Shown: positions 53,820-64,000 of the stretch, in pieces
How positions within the stretch are numbered: the first letter of the stretch is position 1
Layout of the letters: each line of letters opens with the position of its first letter
Source: Pomphorhynchus laevis
Lineage: Eukaryota; Acanthocephala; Palaeacanthocephala; Echinorhynchida; Pomphorhynchidae
DNA length: 64,000 nt
Assembly: GCA_012934845.2 (NCBI GenBank)
Contig: WNNJ02000543.1
Location: 124,001-188,000, forward strand
Direction: 5' to 3'
Translations under genes and position numbers: made by a program
The notes under the pieces: model-generated
Database searches by the model: none
Seen by the model: only the letters and a program-made list of their open reading frames with translations
What the model was told of the DNA's origin: nothing

Positions 53820-53993
53820 AAGAGTGGTCCCGCTTCATCATCGGGTTCCCCTACGTCTTTCGACAACGCGATCTTGTGGCTTTGACGTGTGCTTACAGAG
53901 AAGTCAATAGAGAGTGCATGCTCGAGGTTTGAACCCCGTACATAGAGTTTGCAATGCACACGCCTCTACCATTCGGCCACGCGGGGCCTCGGA
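53820..53993 (-). mobile_element. tRNA-derived SINE-like head
   Basis: The minus strand from 53987 reads GCCCCGCG then TGGCCGAATGG, an A-box match (TRGYNNANNNG), and GGGTTCAAACC (B box) about 40 bases on. The T-stem CGGGG/CCTCG is paired. The 3' acceptor strand and the anticodon stem do not pair, so it is not a working tRNA. About 100 bases of unrelated body follow to 53820. It is probably a tRNA-derived SINE or a tRNA relic. Confidence 0.5.
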
Positions 53994-54014
53994 TGATCGA
54001 ACCTCGGATGATCG

Positions 54015-54085
54015 AATCAATGTGTAGTGATGAGTAGACTAAATTTGAAACACCCCATTCGGGGCTAGGCGTCTGTGGTAGGTAC
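54015..54085 (+). ncRNA. partial hammerhead repeat
   Basis: Keeps TGTAGTGATGAGTAGACTAA, GAAA (54047-54050), GGCGTC (54068-54073) and TGTGG (54074-54078) of the hammerhead repeat but lacks the CUGAUGA strand, which is replaced by a duplicated TCGGATGATCGAA word (53990-54016). Inactive 5'-truncated copy. Confidence 0.55.
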
Positions 54086-54089
54086 ATTC

Positions 54090-55660
54090 CGCTGAATATA
54101 CCCTCTCTTGTAGAAGTAGAACCTTTAGAACTAACGGAAGAGCTCATCCCTTTGAAAGAGATCATTGCTGTGTTAAAAAACTTCGTAACGGCAAGTCTTC
54201 TGGAGTAGATGAGATTCACCATGAAGCTTTAAAGGCTCTGACGTTGTTGGCATGAAGTGGCTAACACGGATCCTTAATGTTGCATTAAAGTCGGGCAAGG
54301 TTCTTAGTGAGTGGCAAACTGAAGTGGTGGTACTGATCTTTAATAAAGGTGACCGAAGAGTGTGTTCCAATTATCATGGCATCACTCTTCTTAGACAAAC
54401 TGATAAGCTATTTGCTATGATTCTTGAGTTAAGGATACTGCCTATAGTTGAGGAACAGTTGCAAGAGGAACAATGCGGCGCTTTCGTCCAGGTCGTGGAA
54501 CTACGGATCAGCTCTTTACTCTCTCAACTATCCTTGAACGGTCTTGGGAGTTTGCTAAACCGGTCTACATGTGCTTTGTATATTTGAAGAAGGTGTTCGA
54601 CCGAGTTCTGCGAGAGAGGTTGTGGGGAGTACTAAAGGAGTATGCGGTACCACACTATCTTCGGGTAGCTGTGGCTTCTCTGTATGAACAAAGTATGAGT
54701 TGTTTTCGTGTTCTAGGTAGGAAGTCTGAATCATTTCCAGTAGGCGTTGGGCTTCGTCAGGGTTGTCTATTATCTCCAATTTTGTTTCATGTTTACATAG
54801 GCTAATCTGTAGGGTGTCGGTCTTTAGTTCGGTTCCATCCGGATACTATCTCTGCTCTTCGCAGATGATGTGGTCTTGTTGGTTTCTTGTCCTGAGAACT
54901 TACAATGTCTACTAGATCAATTTACGATGGAATGCCAAGCAGGAGGGATGATGTTTAGTACCTATAATATTGTCTCTATGTGTTCGTCTCGGATTCAGGT
55001 GTCAATGCCAACCCGGATAGGGAAAACTGTTCTTTCTATTGTTGCGGAGTTCAAGTATCTTGGGATATTGTTCTTGAGCATAGTAGGAACATAAGGGAGA
55101 TTGAGAAGCGGTTCTGTTTAGCTAACGGAGGAATGCGTTCTTTGTACAGGGCTATCGTGGTGGAGCGGGAGTTAAGTCTTCAGGCGACGCTTTCGGTTTA
55201 CTGCATAATCTTCATTCCTATCTTAACCTGTGATCATGAGCTTTGGATTATGATCGAAAGGATAATATCTCGGATACAGTCGACCGAAATGAGGTTTCTT
55301 CGAGGTGTGGCCGGCCTTAGCCTGATGGATAAGGTTAGGAATTCGATCATCCGAGATGAACTCGAAGTAAAGTCGCTGCTTCTTCACATCGAAGAAATGT
55401 AGTTGATGTGGCTAGGACACGTTCTCCGGATGTCCACTGTTCGCTTTCCTCGGAGAGTTTTCTATCCCGGACTCTCTGTAAAGAGACCTCGAGATAGACC
55501 TTGGTGCCAGTGGAGCGATCAAATCTCGAAACTGGCCGAATGACACGTTGGATTACCTGAGAGAGAACTCTGGTCTGTTGTCCAGAATCACGATGTTTGA
55601 AGTAGTTTGGTTCGTACACTGGCACTACGACCCGCCACTCGGATCAGCGGTTGATAAGAA
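54090..55660 (+). mobile_element. LINE ORF2 relic (RTE/Rex-like)
   Basis: In order: the pre-RT region, FRPGRGTTDQLFTLSTILER (the fingers QFGFRPGRGT word in altered frame), motif A (VYMCFVYLKKVFDRVLRERL), ASLYEQSMSCFRVLG and motif B (GVGLRQGCLLSPILFHVYIG). Motif C is LLFADDVVLLVS, lying across a frame change near 54860. The tail has IREIEKRFCLANGGMRSLYR, ELSLQATLSVYCIIFIPILT, EMRFLRGVAGLSLMDKVRNS and MWLGHVLRMSTVRFPRRVF. About six breaks. It is the same group as the relic at 3490-4020. Confidence 0.75.
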
Positions 55661-55664
55661 AACT

Positions 55665-55915
55665 CTTGTGTACTATTATTTTTTCTTATCAAGAAATTGT
55701 AGTTGTGTTAAGATGACATCCTCTATTGCAAATAAGCACGTATTAACTTTATGACATTTAATATACTTTGCGAATTCTGGGCCGCCCTTGATCATAGATA
55801 AACTCTTAGATTTACAAACTTAATTGTCTGATCATTTTTGCTAATTTATGTCGGAAATACAAATACGATGCAATTATTGAACGGCATGTTAAGATTGGGT
55901 TGTGCAATTTACAAT
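55665..55915. other. no recognisable gene
   Basis: Short stretch between the LINE tail and the hairpin cluster. Nothing to report. Confidence 0.4.
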
Positions 55916-55919
55916 TGAT

Positions 55920-56064
55920 GCACCTGTAGATCTAGCTTAAGGAAGGCTAGATCTACAGGTGCGATGACAGCATTCCCTCTCCCTCTTTGGGAAGGCTTCC
56001 ATCTCCCAAAGAGGAGAGGGAAGGCTGTCATTAGCGCACATCTCTTGCGAGATATGTGCGCTAA
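55920..56064. repeat. three adjacent hairpins
   Basis: Hairpin 1: perfect 17-bp arms 55920-55936/55946-55962. Hairpin 2: arms 55964-55991/56003-56031, about 27 pairs with small gaps (CTCTTTGGGA/TCCCAAAGAG at the loop end). Hairpin 3: TTAGCGCACAT/ATGTGCGCTAA with a CTC/GAG extension, 56031-56064. They touch end to end. No terminator or gene context; they look like inserted fold-back DNA. Confidence 0.9.
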
Positions 56065-56179
56065 TTTTTTACGTGACTGACGTATGCTAAATCTCATTAC
56101 GGAAACGAACAATCGTCGTTGCAATTTGTGATAGCCACAATTCCCGATTTGACTCTTGCACAAACTGGGATAGATATAC

Positions 56180-56720
56180 TCTTGAACAAGTTAGGATATA
56201 TATACTCTTGCAAAAGTTAGTCTTTTATTGATAGACAAATCAAGCAACTATTATCAGACGAAATAATAAAACCTAGTCAATCGCCATGGAGCGCCCAATT
56301 ACTTATTGTTAATCAGAACCAAAATAGACGAACTGTTGTTAGCTAAAATTGTCAATAAATTTACACATCCTGATGCCTTCCCGCTTCCATAATTGATGAT
56401 CTGATAAACAAACTGGTTCCATATTCCTTTTACGGTTGTCTTGATCTGAAGCAGCATACCGTCAGATTTTGCTGTTAATAGACGAGCGTCACTATACAGC
56501 TTTTGAGGCAAATTAATGCTTATATTATTTTAGGTATATACCGTTGTCTCACAAACGCGGTTCCAATTTTTAAACGAGTCATTAAGTCAATTCAGAAAAA
56601 AGCTAGTAGACTTTCCCTAAGCCGACATGCCCGTCACGCTAAGGTCAACGGTAATATTCGGAGAAATTTTATGGATGCAGATATATCATCAGATTTCGAT
56701 GCTAAGAGACGAGCGTTACT
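56180..56720 (+). mobile_element. Ty3/gypsy reverse transcriptase fossil
   Basis: Plus strand: the RT entry word SDEIIKPSQSPWSAQLLIV, a palm segment with LDLK, and TNAVPIFKRVIKSI further on. This is the pattern of a Ty3/gypsy pol RT. It is a short, broken fragment without LTRs. Its relation to the integrase fossil at 51430-52010 is unknown. A 34-base word, GACGAGCG...GAGGCAAATT, occurs at both 56482 and 56708. Confidence 0.65.
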
Positions 56721-56739
56721 ATGAAGCTGTTGAGGCAAA

Positions 56740-57168
56740 TTCATGTCAAATTCCGCCTTGAACCCATGGGTCTGTCGAAGACAAACTGTAAGCAACCAGA
56801 CAGCGGCACCCTCGTCGTTAAAAAAGCGGATTGTGCATCGCCTGGGACTTTACGTACCAAATACCAAGGCTCAAAGGCGCCAACACTTGACGGTTCATGG
56901 CACTAGAGTTATCGCAAAGAAGACAGAAACCCGAACATTCCGAAAAATGTGGATTTAGACTCTCACCAACACATGTTTACCCGATAGTCATCGAGACACT
57001 AGAGCGGTGGGACCCGATTTCCTTGAATTTCTACAGGAACTCTATCGGCGTTTGGTTAGGCGAACCGAGATGCACGCACCTTTTCCTTTCTAATGCAGAG
57101 GATCAGCGTCGCGATCCAGTTGAGCAAAGCGGCCTGCTTACGGGAGTGCATGAACAAACATGATATAC
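56740..57168 (+). mobile_element. RLE-type LINE, C-terminal tail relic
   Basis: Plus strand: SEKCGFRLSPTHVYPIVIET and LERWDPISLNFYRNSIGVWL, which align with the post-endonuclease tail at 33284-33680 (VPLAIETIGAAGPITTSFLE). The nuclease part upstream is too damaged to read with certainty. Confidence 0.5.
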
Positions 57169-57239
57169 GCAATTTATAAAAATTGGTCAATGCAAAAACA
57201 AATGTTTAGACTGAGAGCTATATTTTATTTTTAATTTTT

Positions 57240-58010
57240 ATTTATCGACTGATAAATAATAGACGATGTGTCAAAATAAGCATTAGATATTATCAGGATG
57301 AACTGCTATGTAATCAGGTTTAGGCCCTTATTCATCGACACGATATAGCAGCATGGCCAAATACATGCTAATGACATATATCCTCTGATTAAATTTGATT
57401 ATCAAGTATCTTATTCTAATACAAAGTATATTATTTAATATCCATTCATAAAAATTTTCATCTAATGATTTTTAATTTATTTTTAATATTATTGTGCTAA
57501 TTTATATATTTTACTATTTTCTGTTTGATGGTATTTTTATAGTAACCCTATTTAAAATATGCATCTATTAAATTATTTAAATGATTTTGAAGAAAACCAA
57601 TATCATTACATATTGTTGCAATTTGTAGAAAGCCAATATCGTTACAAATTTTTGCAATTCTTAAAATTTCATTATTTAATGTATTATATTTTATATTTTA
57701 TGGTACGCATGAATGTTCATGCAAAAATATGTTTCTTGTAAATTTACGTCATCTTTACGATATAAATTAAAAGTAGTTTTAATTGATTTAAATTTAATGT
57801 TCATAACTAGATATATAGCTTTTTTATCATTAATATTGGTTCTATTAAGAATGAGACTACCTGGATAAATTTCTTCGCTTATTGATTAAAAATTGTTAGA
57901 GTTAATTGCACATGTATCATCAGTGTATCGAAACATACATCATATCTTTATATAATTTAGATTTATTTTTCATACTTTTTTTAATTTAATAAATTTATAA
58001 ATAGTAACAT
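57240..58010 (-). mobile_element. Naiad-type PLE, RT end plus pLTR motif K17
   Basis: The minus strand from about 57960 reads the motif C region, then FTRNIFLHEHSCVP and EILRIAKICNDIGFLQ. Here IATICNDIGFLQN is present twice because 40 bases are duplicated (57585-57660). The tail LIDAYFK and KIVKYINQHNNIKN follows. Motif K17 at 57290-57398 shows helix c as GATGAA/TTCATC, a further compensated variant, with GTC before it. Several breaks. Confidence 0.75.
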
Positions 58011-58039
58011 ATCTAACATCGATTCTTCGTACAAATCAG

Positions 58040-60300
58040 TATTACATTAAGCTTTTATCTCTTGATGGGGTCAGACTTTATGGAATTCCATAATTCCCTC
58101 TTTATTTTCCATCTCTCTACGATGCATGCGGCATTTTCCCTCTGGACTATCATGCTCACACGTTGGAACATGAATGACATGTCACGCTGGTCCCCGGTGG
58201 CACGCTTAAGTCGTCGGCAAATCTCCTCTAAGAAAACCAGTGAATCTGTGCCGATCGATCCGTGAGTCTCTATGTTGACTGGCGTAAATGTGATGTATAT
58301 GTGATCCTTAAGTTCAGAATATTTTTGCCGTTTTTTGAATTCGGGTAGCTCGGCGGCTGCTCCTGCGTGATGGGTTGCGGAGACCTGCTAACTCATCGCC
58401 AGGATATTTATTCATGTGAAATCCCATACCAACCACTTACCGGCCGACCACAAGACGACTGTGATACCATATGGACGCCTTCCATAATCACAAGAGATTC
58501 CGATTGGCTCAAGCAGACTCGGGATATTTGCAGCCACCAGGGTCATCCTTATGATGTTATTGACTTCGACGGTCGGCTATGTTGATATATTCTGCGTTGG
58601 CAATCAAGCCCATTAACATCTGGGAATGCCGTCATTGTCCCCAATTTGCATGCGTAGGGTTGGTGAAAATGAATGCCTAGTTGCAATGCAACCGCGACAG
58701 ATAGACTCCGGTCATCCAATCGATTTCAAACTGATGAGGTTGGGAGGGCGAAGAGAAAGTCACACGAATGCGGGATGCGGATGCTAAAATACGAGCACGA
58801 TCCTGCGGAGTAGTAACTTTGGACAATACCTCTTGCATTAGTTTATGATAAACCGGAAGGGACCATCGTTTTTGGGAAATAATTTCCGACGGAACGTCGT
58901 CGAAAGAAATCTCTCGACAGTGAAGGATTGTCTCAGATAGGAGTTGTGGTTTCGGCTCGAACGGTTGATCACTCGGACAAGCTAGAATTTTACGCGTGAG
59001 TTCAGCGGTCGCGAGATGAGATGTAGGCAGAGAGAATCGTATCCTTAACAGTGCAAACTCATAGGTCGCCACACTTGATTGGTAAGGCTGCATGCTTCCA
59101 TGCCGTGTTAGATAGAGGTAAGTTAAGTACGGCCTGAAAGATCTTGCGTAAAGAACCGTCATATTTAGTCGCTGAATCGCTGAGAAAAGATGGAGTGTAT
59201 TGGATGAAGTAAGATAATTTTGCGAGATTGAAACAGTTCCTTAAAATGAGCAGTGCATCTTGCCGTGAAAGATCCCGGATCCTAGATCCAACGAGCTCAA
59301 GGTTTGATATAAATTCCATCATTTGTTGATCGATGCTAGCTATATAACCAATGGGGCACCCCGTAATGTGACTGAGTTGTGATCTGTAATGGTAAATCCT
59401 GGGAACCGTTCAAGTAGACGATTGATTGTATCTATGTCCTTTGCGATGATTTCATAATTGCTTGGATTTAAACACAAACCAAGATTGGAACTGAGTAGTT
59501 GTATGGTTTTAACATCCTCCTCCATGTCGTTTACTGGCTCGCCCAAAGTACAGTCGTCCATGTACCATACACGAAATTGTGATTTCCCTTGTTGTGACAT
59601 TTCGAATATTGTGAGCGAAAAGAGGAGGGGAACCAAATGACCTCCCTTCTGAATATCCTCTGACGAGTCGATTATGTTTAGTCCGTGAAAAAGGTCAATC
59701 GAGTTCGCATAACGTGCTTCGACGAAATTGTAAATGGAGATCTCTTTAAGGACATGACGTAACATAGCCGACCTCTATAGGCAGTTGAACGCGTTAGATA
59801 AATCCAACTCGATCATGGCGGATCTTGGAACGACATGTTTATTTAAGAAGTGACGGGCTGCGTGGACTATGGCTTCAGCTCCGTTGCAAATTCCAACCTC
59901 CAACTGGTGTGGTATAAAGTGAGTCGCTAATAATTTGGATGCGTGTTGAACCACAATTTTACCAGTCAGACGAACGAAAGATCAGCCTATGGCAATAGGT
60001 CGCCATAGACTGATCTCTTCAGGCTGATAGGTCCTGATTTCTTCCGTAGAGCGTTTAGGCGGGCGCCAAAGAAGATGCGACGGATACGTTCTGGTATATT
60101 GCCTGTCACCACTAATCGTGTGAAAGCAACTATTGAAAGTAAAAGGTTGTTATCCGCAATGTCGACGGACGGGCATATAAGGTCCTTTAAGTGAAGGGGT
60201 GTTAATCGGTCTGGACCCCTTGTTGATGCGGAAGGGAACGAATTTATTGCATGTGTTACGGATTCGCACGATATCATTTAGGCAAAAGTAGGGACGCTAT
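58040..60300 (-). mobile_element. RLE-type LINE, second family (broken)
   Basis: The minus strand from 60277: SFPSASTRGPDRLTPLHLKD, then ERIRRIFFGARLNALRKKSG (pre-RT and fingers). Next come a motif B region altered to EDIQKGGHLVPLLFSLTIFE (59765-59340), motif C (RVWYMDDCTLGEPV), motif D (LGLCLNPSNYEII), the thumb (ALLILRNCFNLAKLSYFIQY) and ARILASASRIRV. Toward 58040 there are words of the zinc/nuclease end. YMDD with TLGE in place of YADD and NFVG, and the different thumb, separate it from copies A-D. A palindrome at 59979-60016 interrupts the fingers. About eight breaks. Confidence 0.7.
59979..60016 (-). repeat. 15-bp-arm palindrome in LINE
   Basis: AGATCAGCCTATGGC (59979-59993) pairs 14 of 15 with GCCATAGACTGATCT (60002-60016) across an 8-base loop. 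It lies inside the RT fingers of the element, after the KKSGPISL word. Confidence 0.8.
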
Positions 60301-60310
60301 AGGGGTCTAC

Positions 60311-60428
60311 TTCGAGATTACCGACGCTAGCAACTCGGGTTTAAATTAGGATGAATTTACAACTTAAGTGTTATAAATTCAAGATCACCTTCGAGATCAC
60401 CGACGCTATCAACTTGGGTATACATTAG
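60311..60428 (+). repeat. 79-bp-spaced direct repeat
   Basis: A 39-base segment starting TTCGAGATTACCGACGCTAG (60311-60349) recurs at 60390-60428 with six changes. Unknown origin; it lies between two LINE relics. Confidence 0.75.
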
Positions 60429-60439
60429 TGTAAATTAGC

Positions 60440-61520
60440 ATCAGATGATTGGCTGGAGATATATGTATCTTGGAATGTTAATCACAGCTAGATGGTCTCT
60501 TTATCAACATTTTGAACTTAAACGTGATTAAATTTTGAAGGCAACATCTGGACTGTCCGAACTAGGCAAATTATCTTTTGAGGCAGGGTTACGATATTTT
60601 TATATAATGTTGCTTCCAAGACTACAATATGAACTAGCTTGTATCTGGGTAGATTTGACTTCAGAAAACTTTTACCAGTTAGATAAGTGCCTGTCAAGAT
60701 TTATAAAAAGGTTGGTAGGCGTATCTCCAAAAACTTCATCCACGGCTGTTTAAGTTCTAGCAAGGCTGCCTCCTTTATCAGTTTCATTGCAGAAAGAGAT
60801 GAATCTTCCTTTGACTGATGGTTTTCTTAAAAATCTAAATTTATTCTAAGGCAAAGTACTTAAACTTGATCAGGATATCTATCAGACTCCTGATTTTCTT
60901 CAAACAGCTTGGCGTAGCCCTCTCGCAAGTAAGCGCACTTTAATCTAGAGAGCTTCGCTTGACGGATATCACCCCAAGTTCTGTAAAAAAGGAAGAATCA
61001 TACATGAACGATCATCAACTTGTGTATGCTGTTTTTGCAACACAGCATTCTCATCACTCTTACATGTATTTTCCTGTGCTCATGTATTTTCCTGAAGTGG
61101 GGGTAGGCCTTTAGGCTTATTTCGGCTGACGATGCGTACCTGTGTCACGTACAATCAATTTAAGTCAATCAATGCAATTTTAAGCAGCTCAAGAAATAAG
61201 AAGAAAGACAACTGTTCTGACTTTATAGTTGTTATCTTATAATCTTTTTTATATGCACAAGCCGAAAGGCGGAGTGGCTTTAATAAATCACTACATAATT
61301 GTTATAATTGTGTGTTATATTATCTTGTGCATTTTATTGTAAAACTAACGTTTTAGTTATAGCTTTAATTAGTTTTTATATTGTGTGTTTAGGCTGATGT
61401 TTTCAATGTCACATTGTAGTCGTCGGAGCCTTCTTAAGTCGTTAGTCCATAATTATTTTAATTGTTTTTTAAACTTTAATAATTTTAGTAATAAAATAAT
61501 AAAACAAAAATAAAAAGAAA
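60440..61520 (+). mobile_element. LINE 3' end, same family as 24540-25960
   Basis: The open part (60535-60753) reads SGLSELGKLSFEAGLRYFYI, LLPRLQYELACIWVDLTSEN and SRFIKRLVGVSPKTSSTAV, matching KRFVKKVLGVSPKIHSTPLS at 24.7 kb. Then come a C-terminal cysteine knuckle (CVCCFCNTAFSSLLHVFSC) and a roughly 350-bp A/T-rich 3' UTR ending in an A-rich tail (AAAACAAAAATAAAAAG near 61515). 5'-truncated; a few breaks. Confidence 0.7.
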
Positions 61521-61559
61521 TAATTTTTTTATAAGCATAATTTATTATACATTTGATAC

Positions 61560-64000
61560 AATCTTCGGTTCCCTCAAATGGGCCTTCGTGCAATCAATTA
61601 TGATCTTGTCATTATTCTGTGATTGGATGCGTGCTGGTAGGAAAATCCCCTACAGACATGCCACAGCGAGAACGGGGCGATCTTAGACAAACAGAAGAGG
61701 ATCGAGCAATTGCAAACGAAATTTTTTTCATAAGTGCCAAAATTTCGGAATATTGTTGTCTTGAGCGCTGGCTGCGCCTTAATCACTAGCTGCGCCTTAA
61801 TCCCAGCTAATTATTTCAGAAGTAAACTCATCTCATCGCCCATACCACTCAACGTGGAGAAGACGAGAGGCACAAATCTGCTCCGTTCAAGACTCACAAT
61901 GCAATCACTGTATTTCGCCTTTTTTTCTTGCTTCATTGTTAGAGAACACGGATGCGGGGACACCACAAGCATACGATTGAGTGTGAATATTAAAGATTGT
62001 GACGTCTAGAAACGTCCGCTCAAATCGATTGCTCTAAAGTCCGGAATATACAATGTCCAAACTTGCACCTATGTTGCGAGTAGTCGTCCGAGCTTTGAAA
62101 TCAAATTCAGTTGGGACATAAGTGAGCTCAGGTTCGACCCCAACACCATGACAAATTGCTTAAAGCTCCTGCGCGAGCAAGTCCCGCACGATATTGTGCC
62201 GGATTGATGGCAACCCTCCTCGTTTGCAGGAAAGGGCATGGCTGATATTAACGCTATCTCCGCAAGCGCAGACGTTCTTACTCAATTCGGTGGGCGTCCA
62301 ACCGTACCGGGCGCAGAGTGCATCTATAAATTCATTGCGACTTAGGTAGAAGCGTTCCCTCCTTACTGGTAGGGCGCTTAACCACGAGGAGGCGCCATCT
62401 CTGGAGGCATGAGAGATAATTTGGATTATGACCAGACCGCGTCTAGCCACGCTTGGCTGTAATCTACCGATACGCAATTTGCGTCGTTCTACACAATCCA
62501 GATTCATAATGCGGTGTTGTAGTAAACGCAAAGTGTTTCTAGTTTCTCCGGTTTCATATTTATCGCATATTTTCGAAGAACAACCGAATTCCAGGTGTGC
62601 AGAGAACCTTGGGTCACATACGCCAAGACCACCATCGCTTATCGGAAAAGTTAAGATCGCCATCCAGTCTTCGTCTACTCTTCGTCCGATGACTGCTGAA
62701 ACTAACCTTTCGTTGATAGATTTGTACAGACAGTCTATGTGGGAAGGGCTGCATTCCACTGAGCGCATGAAATACGTCCACTTGAACTGCACCGAACGAA
62801 CCAATCTGGCGTAAGCAACGTGTGGATCTATCTCTCCGACGCGTGTCAGACGATTAATGAGATTAGACCAGCGCTCTACTTCTAATTCCGTGCAGTTGCA
62901 TTCGTGCTGTGTGGTGCCGATGGGAACACCGATAATGTTAATACCAGATGTGGACAGTTCGACATCAGCGGATAAAAGAGAGATGTCAACGCTACTGCTT
63001 CTTCTTTCTAGCAATTTGGTTTTAGATGCGTTTACGTTATAACCACACTTAGGACAAAGCTCTAAGAGAATGGACCAAACTTTCCTCAAATCTTTGAATT
63101 TTCCGACAAAATTACCATCATCTGCATACCATCTCTGGGTAACACCAGGAACCTGTTGACGTATGTTTTCAATTAAAGGGAGAGAAGCCATTGAGAAGCC
63201 GGTCATCGCAAGTGGATCTCCTTGTGTGAGGCCTTCGTGCGAATATATACTATTACCACCAAGGGTAAGCTGAACCAGTGATGCATATAGATTACTAAGC
63301 ACAGTCGACAAAGCAGGTGCTATATATCTCATATTGGCCAGTGCGGCTTTTCGATTAATCACGTTAAAAGCGTTTGACGCATCAACAGCAAGGACACAAC
63401 AGCCTGGGTTGACTTCGAAACATTTGCGCAAGGAATGTGTAGCGTATTCGATCCCGCTCCTCTGCGAGACTGCCAATTGCTCTAATCTCGCAACGTCTTG
63501 CAAATCTTCCCGAATTAATCTCAATATCACCTTTGATACGATGCGCCTTGCAACATCACAAACGCCAATCGGTCGGATACCACCTTTTTTTCAATAGCCA
63601 CAAACATGCTGGTCGTAAACGCCTCAAGACATATAGGACGAATAGGCTCGGATACTAATTTTACAGCAAATTAATCGGTCGGATACCACCAGTCTTTATT
63701 CAAGAGCCACTAACCTGCTGGTCGTAAACGCCTCAAGACATATAGGACGAATAGGCTCGGATGCTTATTTTACAGCAAATTCAGCAAGGACTTTGGCCAA
63801 GGTCTTTAAGTGTTCTCCGAATCCTGTCAGCATGTGTTGCCACATTGACGCGTCGAGACCAGAAGGGCCAGCGGAACCCTTCGTTATTTTGCTTGCTCTG
63901 ACTATTGAATCCTCATCAATAATTGCAAATCTAGTTTGGTGATGCCGACATGAGCGGGGGATTGGCTTTTTTAGTAGTATCTCTCTTGCAAGCTGGATCG
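61560..64000 (-). mobile_element. RLE-type LINE, copy D, runs off the window
   Basis: Its 456-residue open frame (63530-62160) is the longest in the window. It shows LAVSQRSGIEYATHSL, motif A (VLAVDASNAFNVINR), motif B (EGLTQGDPLAMTGFSM), motif C (RWYADDGNFVG) and motif D (CGYNVNASKTKLL). The thumb (VGEIDPHVAYARLVRSVQFK), SSWLSALPV and the zinc-RHN region CACGDSVNISHALSCKRGGL plus IRHNIVRDLL follow. The endonuclease and tail follow in broken frames to 61560 (FVPLVFSTLSGMGDEMS). Upstream, GSAGPSGLDASMWQHMLTGF is read at 63880. All RT catalytic residues are present, so this is the least damaged RT of the family. A 106-bp tandem duplication at 63567-63781 disrupts the frame ahead of the RT. Confidence 0.85.
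63567..63781 (-). repeat. 106-bp tandem duplication in LINE copy D
   Basis: AATCGGTCGGATACCACC starts both units (63567 and 63673), which are about 93% identical. The unit covers the segment before RT fingers in the LINE on the minus strand. Confidence 0.85.

Noticed and set aside
53915-53987. Functional tRNA gene on the minus strand
   Set aside because: A and B boxes and the T-arm are present, but the acceptor 3' strand and anticodon stem do not pair, so I call it a SINE head or relic.
62428-62814. 128-codon plus-strand open frame
   Set aside because: It is antisense to the LINE RT thumb in copy D and shows no motif.

Overview
The window looks like a gene-poor, AT-rich, retroelement-filled piece of an invertebrate animal nuclear genome. 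I see no operons, no rRNA and no intact tRNA gene. Only two open reading frames look like conserved host proteins: a thiol dioxygenase of the ADO/PCO family (38481-39200, minus) and a single-LIM-domain CRIP-like protein (28612-28989, minus). The phylum cannot be fixed from sequence alone.

Almost everything else is retroelement, in five groups. (1) A very abundant, young, AT-rich Penelope-like element (PLE) whose GIY-YIG nuclease lies N-terminal to the reverse transcriptase (RT). This is the permuted order known from the Naiad clade. At least ten coding fragments and about 17 copies of its pseudo-LTR (pLTR) occur on both strands (0.4-4.9, 8.2-10.4, 16.2-21.9, 30.6-34.6, 41.9-43.3, 46.5-47.2, 52.2, 53.6 and 57.2-58.0 kb). 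(2) Older canonical PLEs with a C-terminal GIY-YIG (10.7-11.3, 26.1-28.1, 39.9-40.9 kb). (3) Diverged LINEs that end in a zinc knuckle, an RHN motif and a restriction-like endonuclease (RLE): four relatives at 6.0-8.1, 12.9-15.9, 43.6-46.5 and 61.6-64.0 kb, others at 29.0-30.1 and 58.0-60.3 kb, and tail scraps at 33.3, 49.6 and 56.7 kb. (4) Other LINEs: CR1/L2-like at 4.9 kb, RTE-like at 22 kb and probably 3.5 and 54 kb, I/Jockey-like at 34-38 kb, and unassigned RT relics at 24.5, 52.7 and 60.4 kb. (5) Two broken Ty3/gypsy fragments at 51.4 and 56.2 kb.

The most interesting layer is RNA structure. A hammerhead-ribozyme-bearing repeat occurs at 41.0-41.9 kb (two tandem units, minus), 48.2-48.5 kb (plus) and 54.0 kb (partial). 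One unit keeps CUGAUGA, GAAA, GUC and all three stems. A tRNA-like SINE at 28.3 kb carries a second hammerhead-like fold. Naiad elements are described as lacking canonical hammerheads, but the Naiad pLTRs here carry a different conserved motif. It has three mutually interlocked helices with compensatory changes between copies, and it contains the hammerhead words GUH, GAAA and CUGAUGA in a non-canonical strand order. It is the best candidate here for an undescribed self-processing RNA.

A second theme is local rearrangement. Near-perfect palindromes with tiny loops have been inserted into several dead elements (34.7, 35.9, 45.7, 47.8, 48.4, 55.9, 60.0 kb). Short tandem duplications occur as well (25, 30, 52, 60, 63 kb). 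Together they suggest frequent template switching or fold-back repair in this genome.
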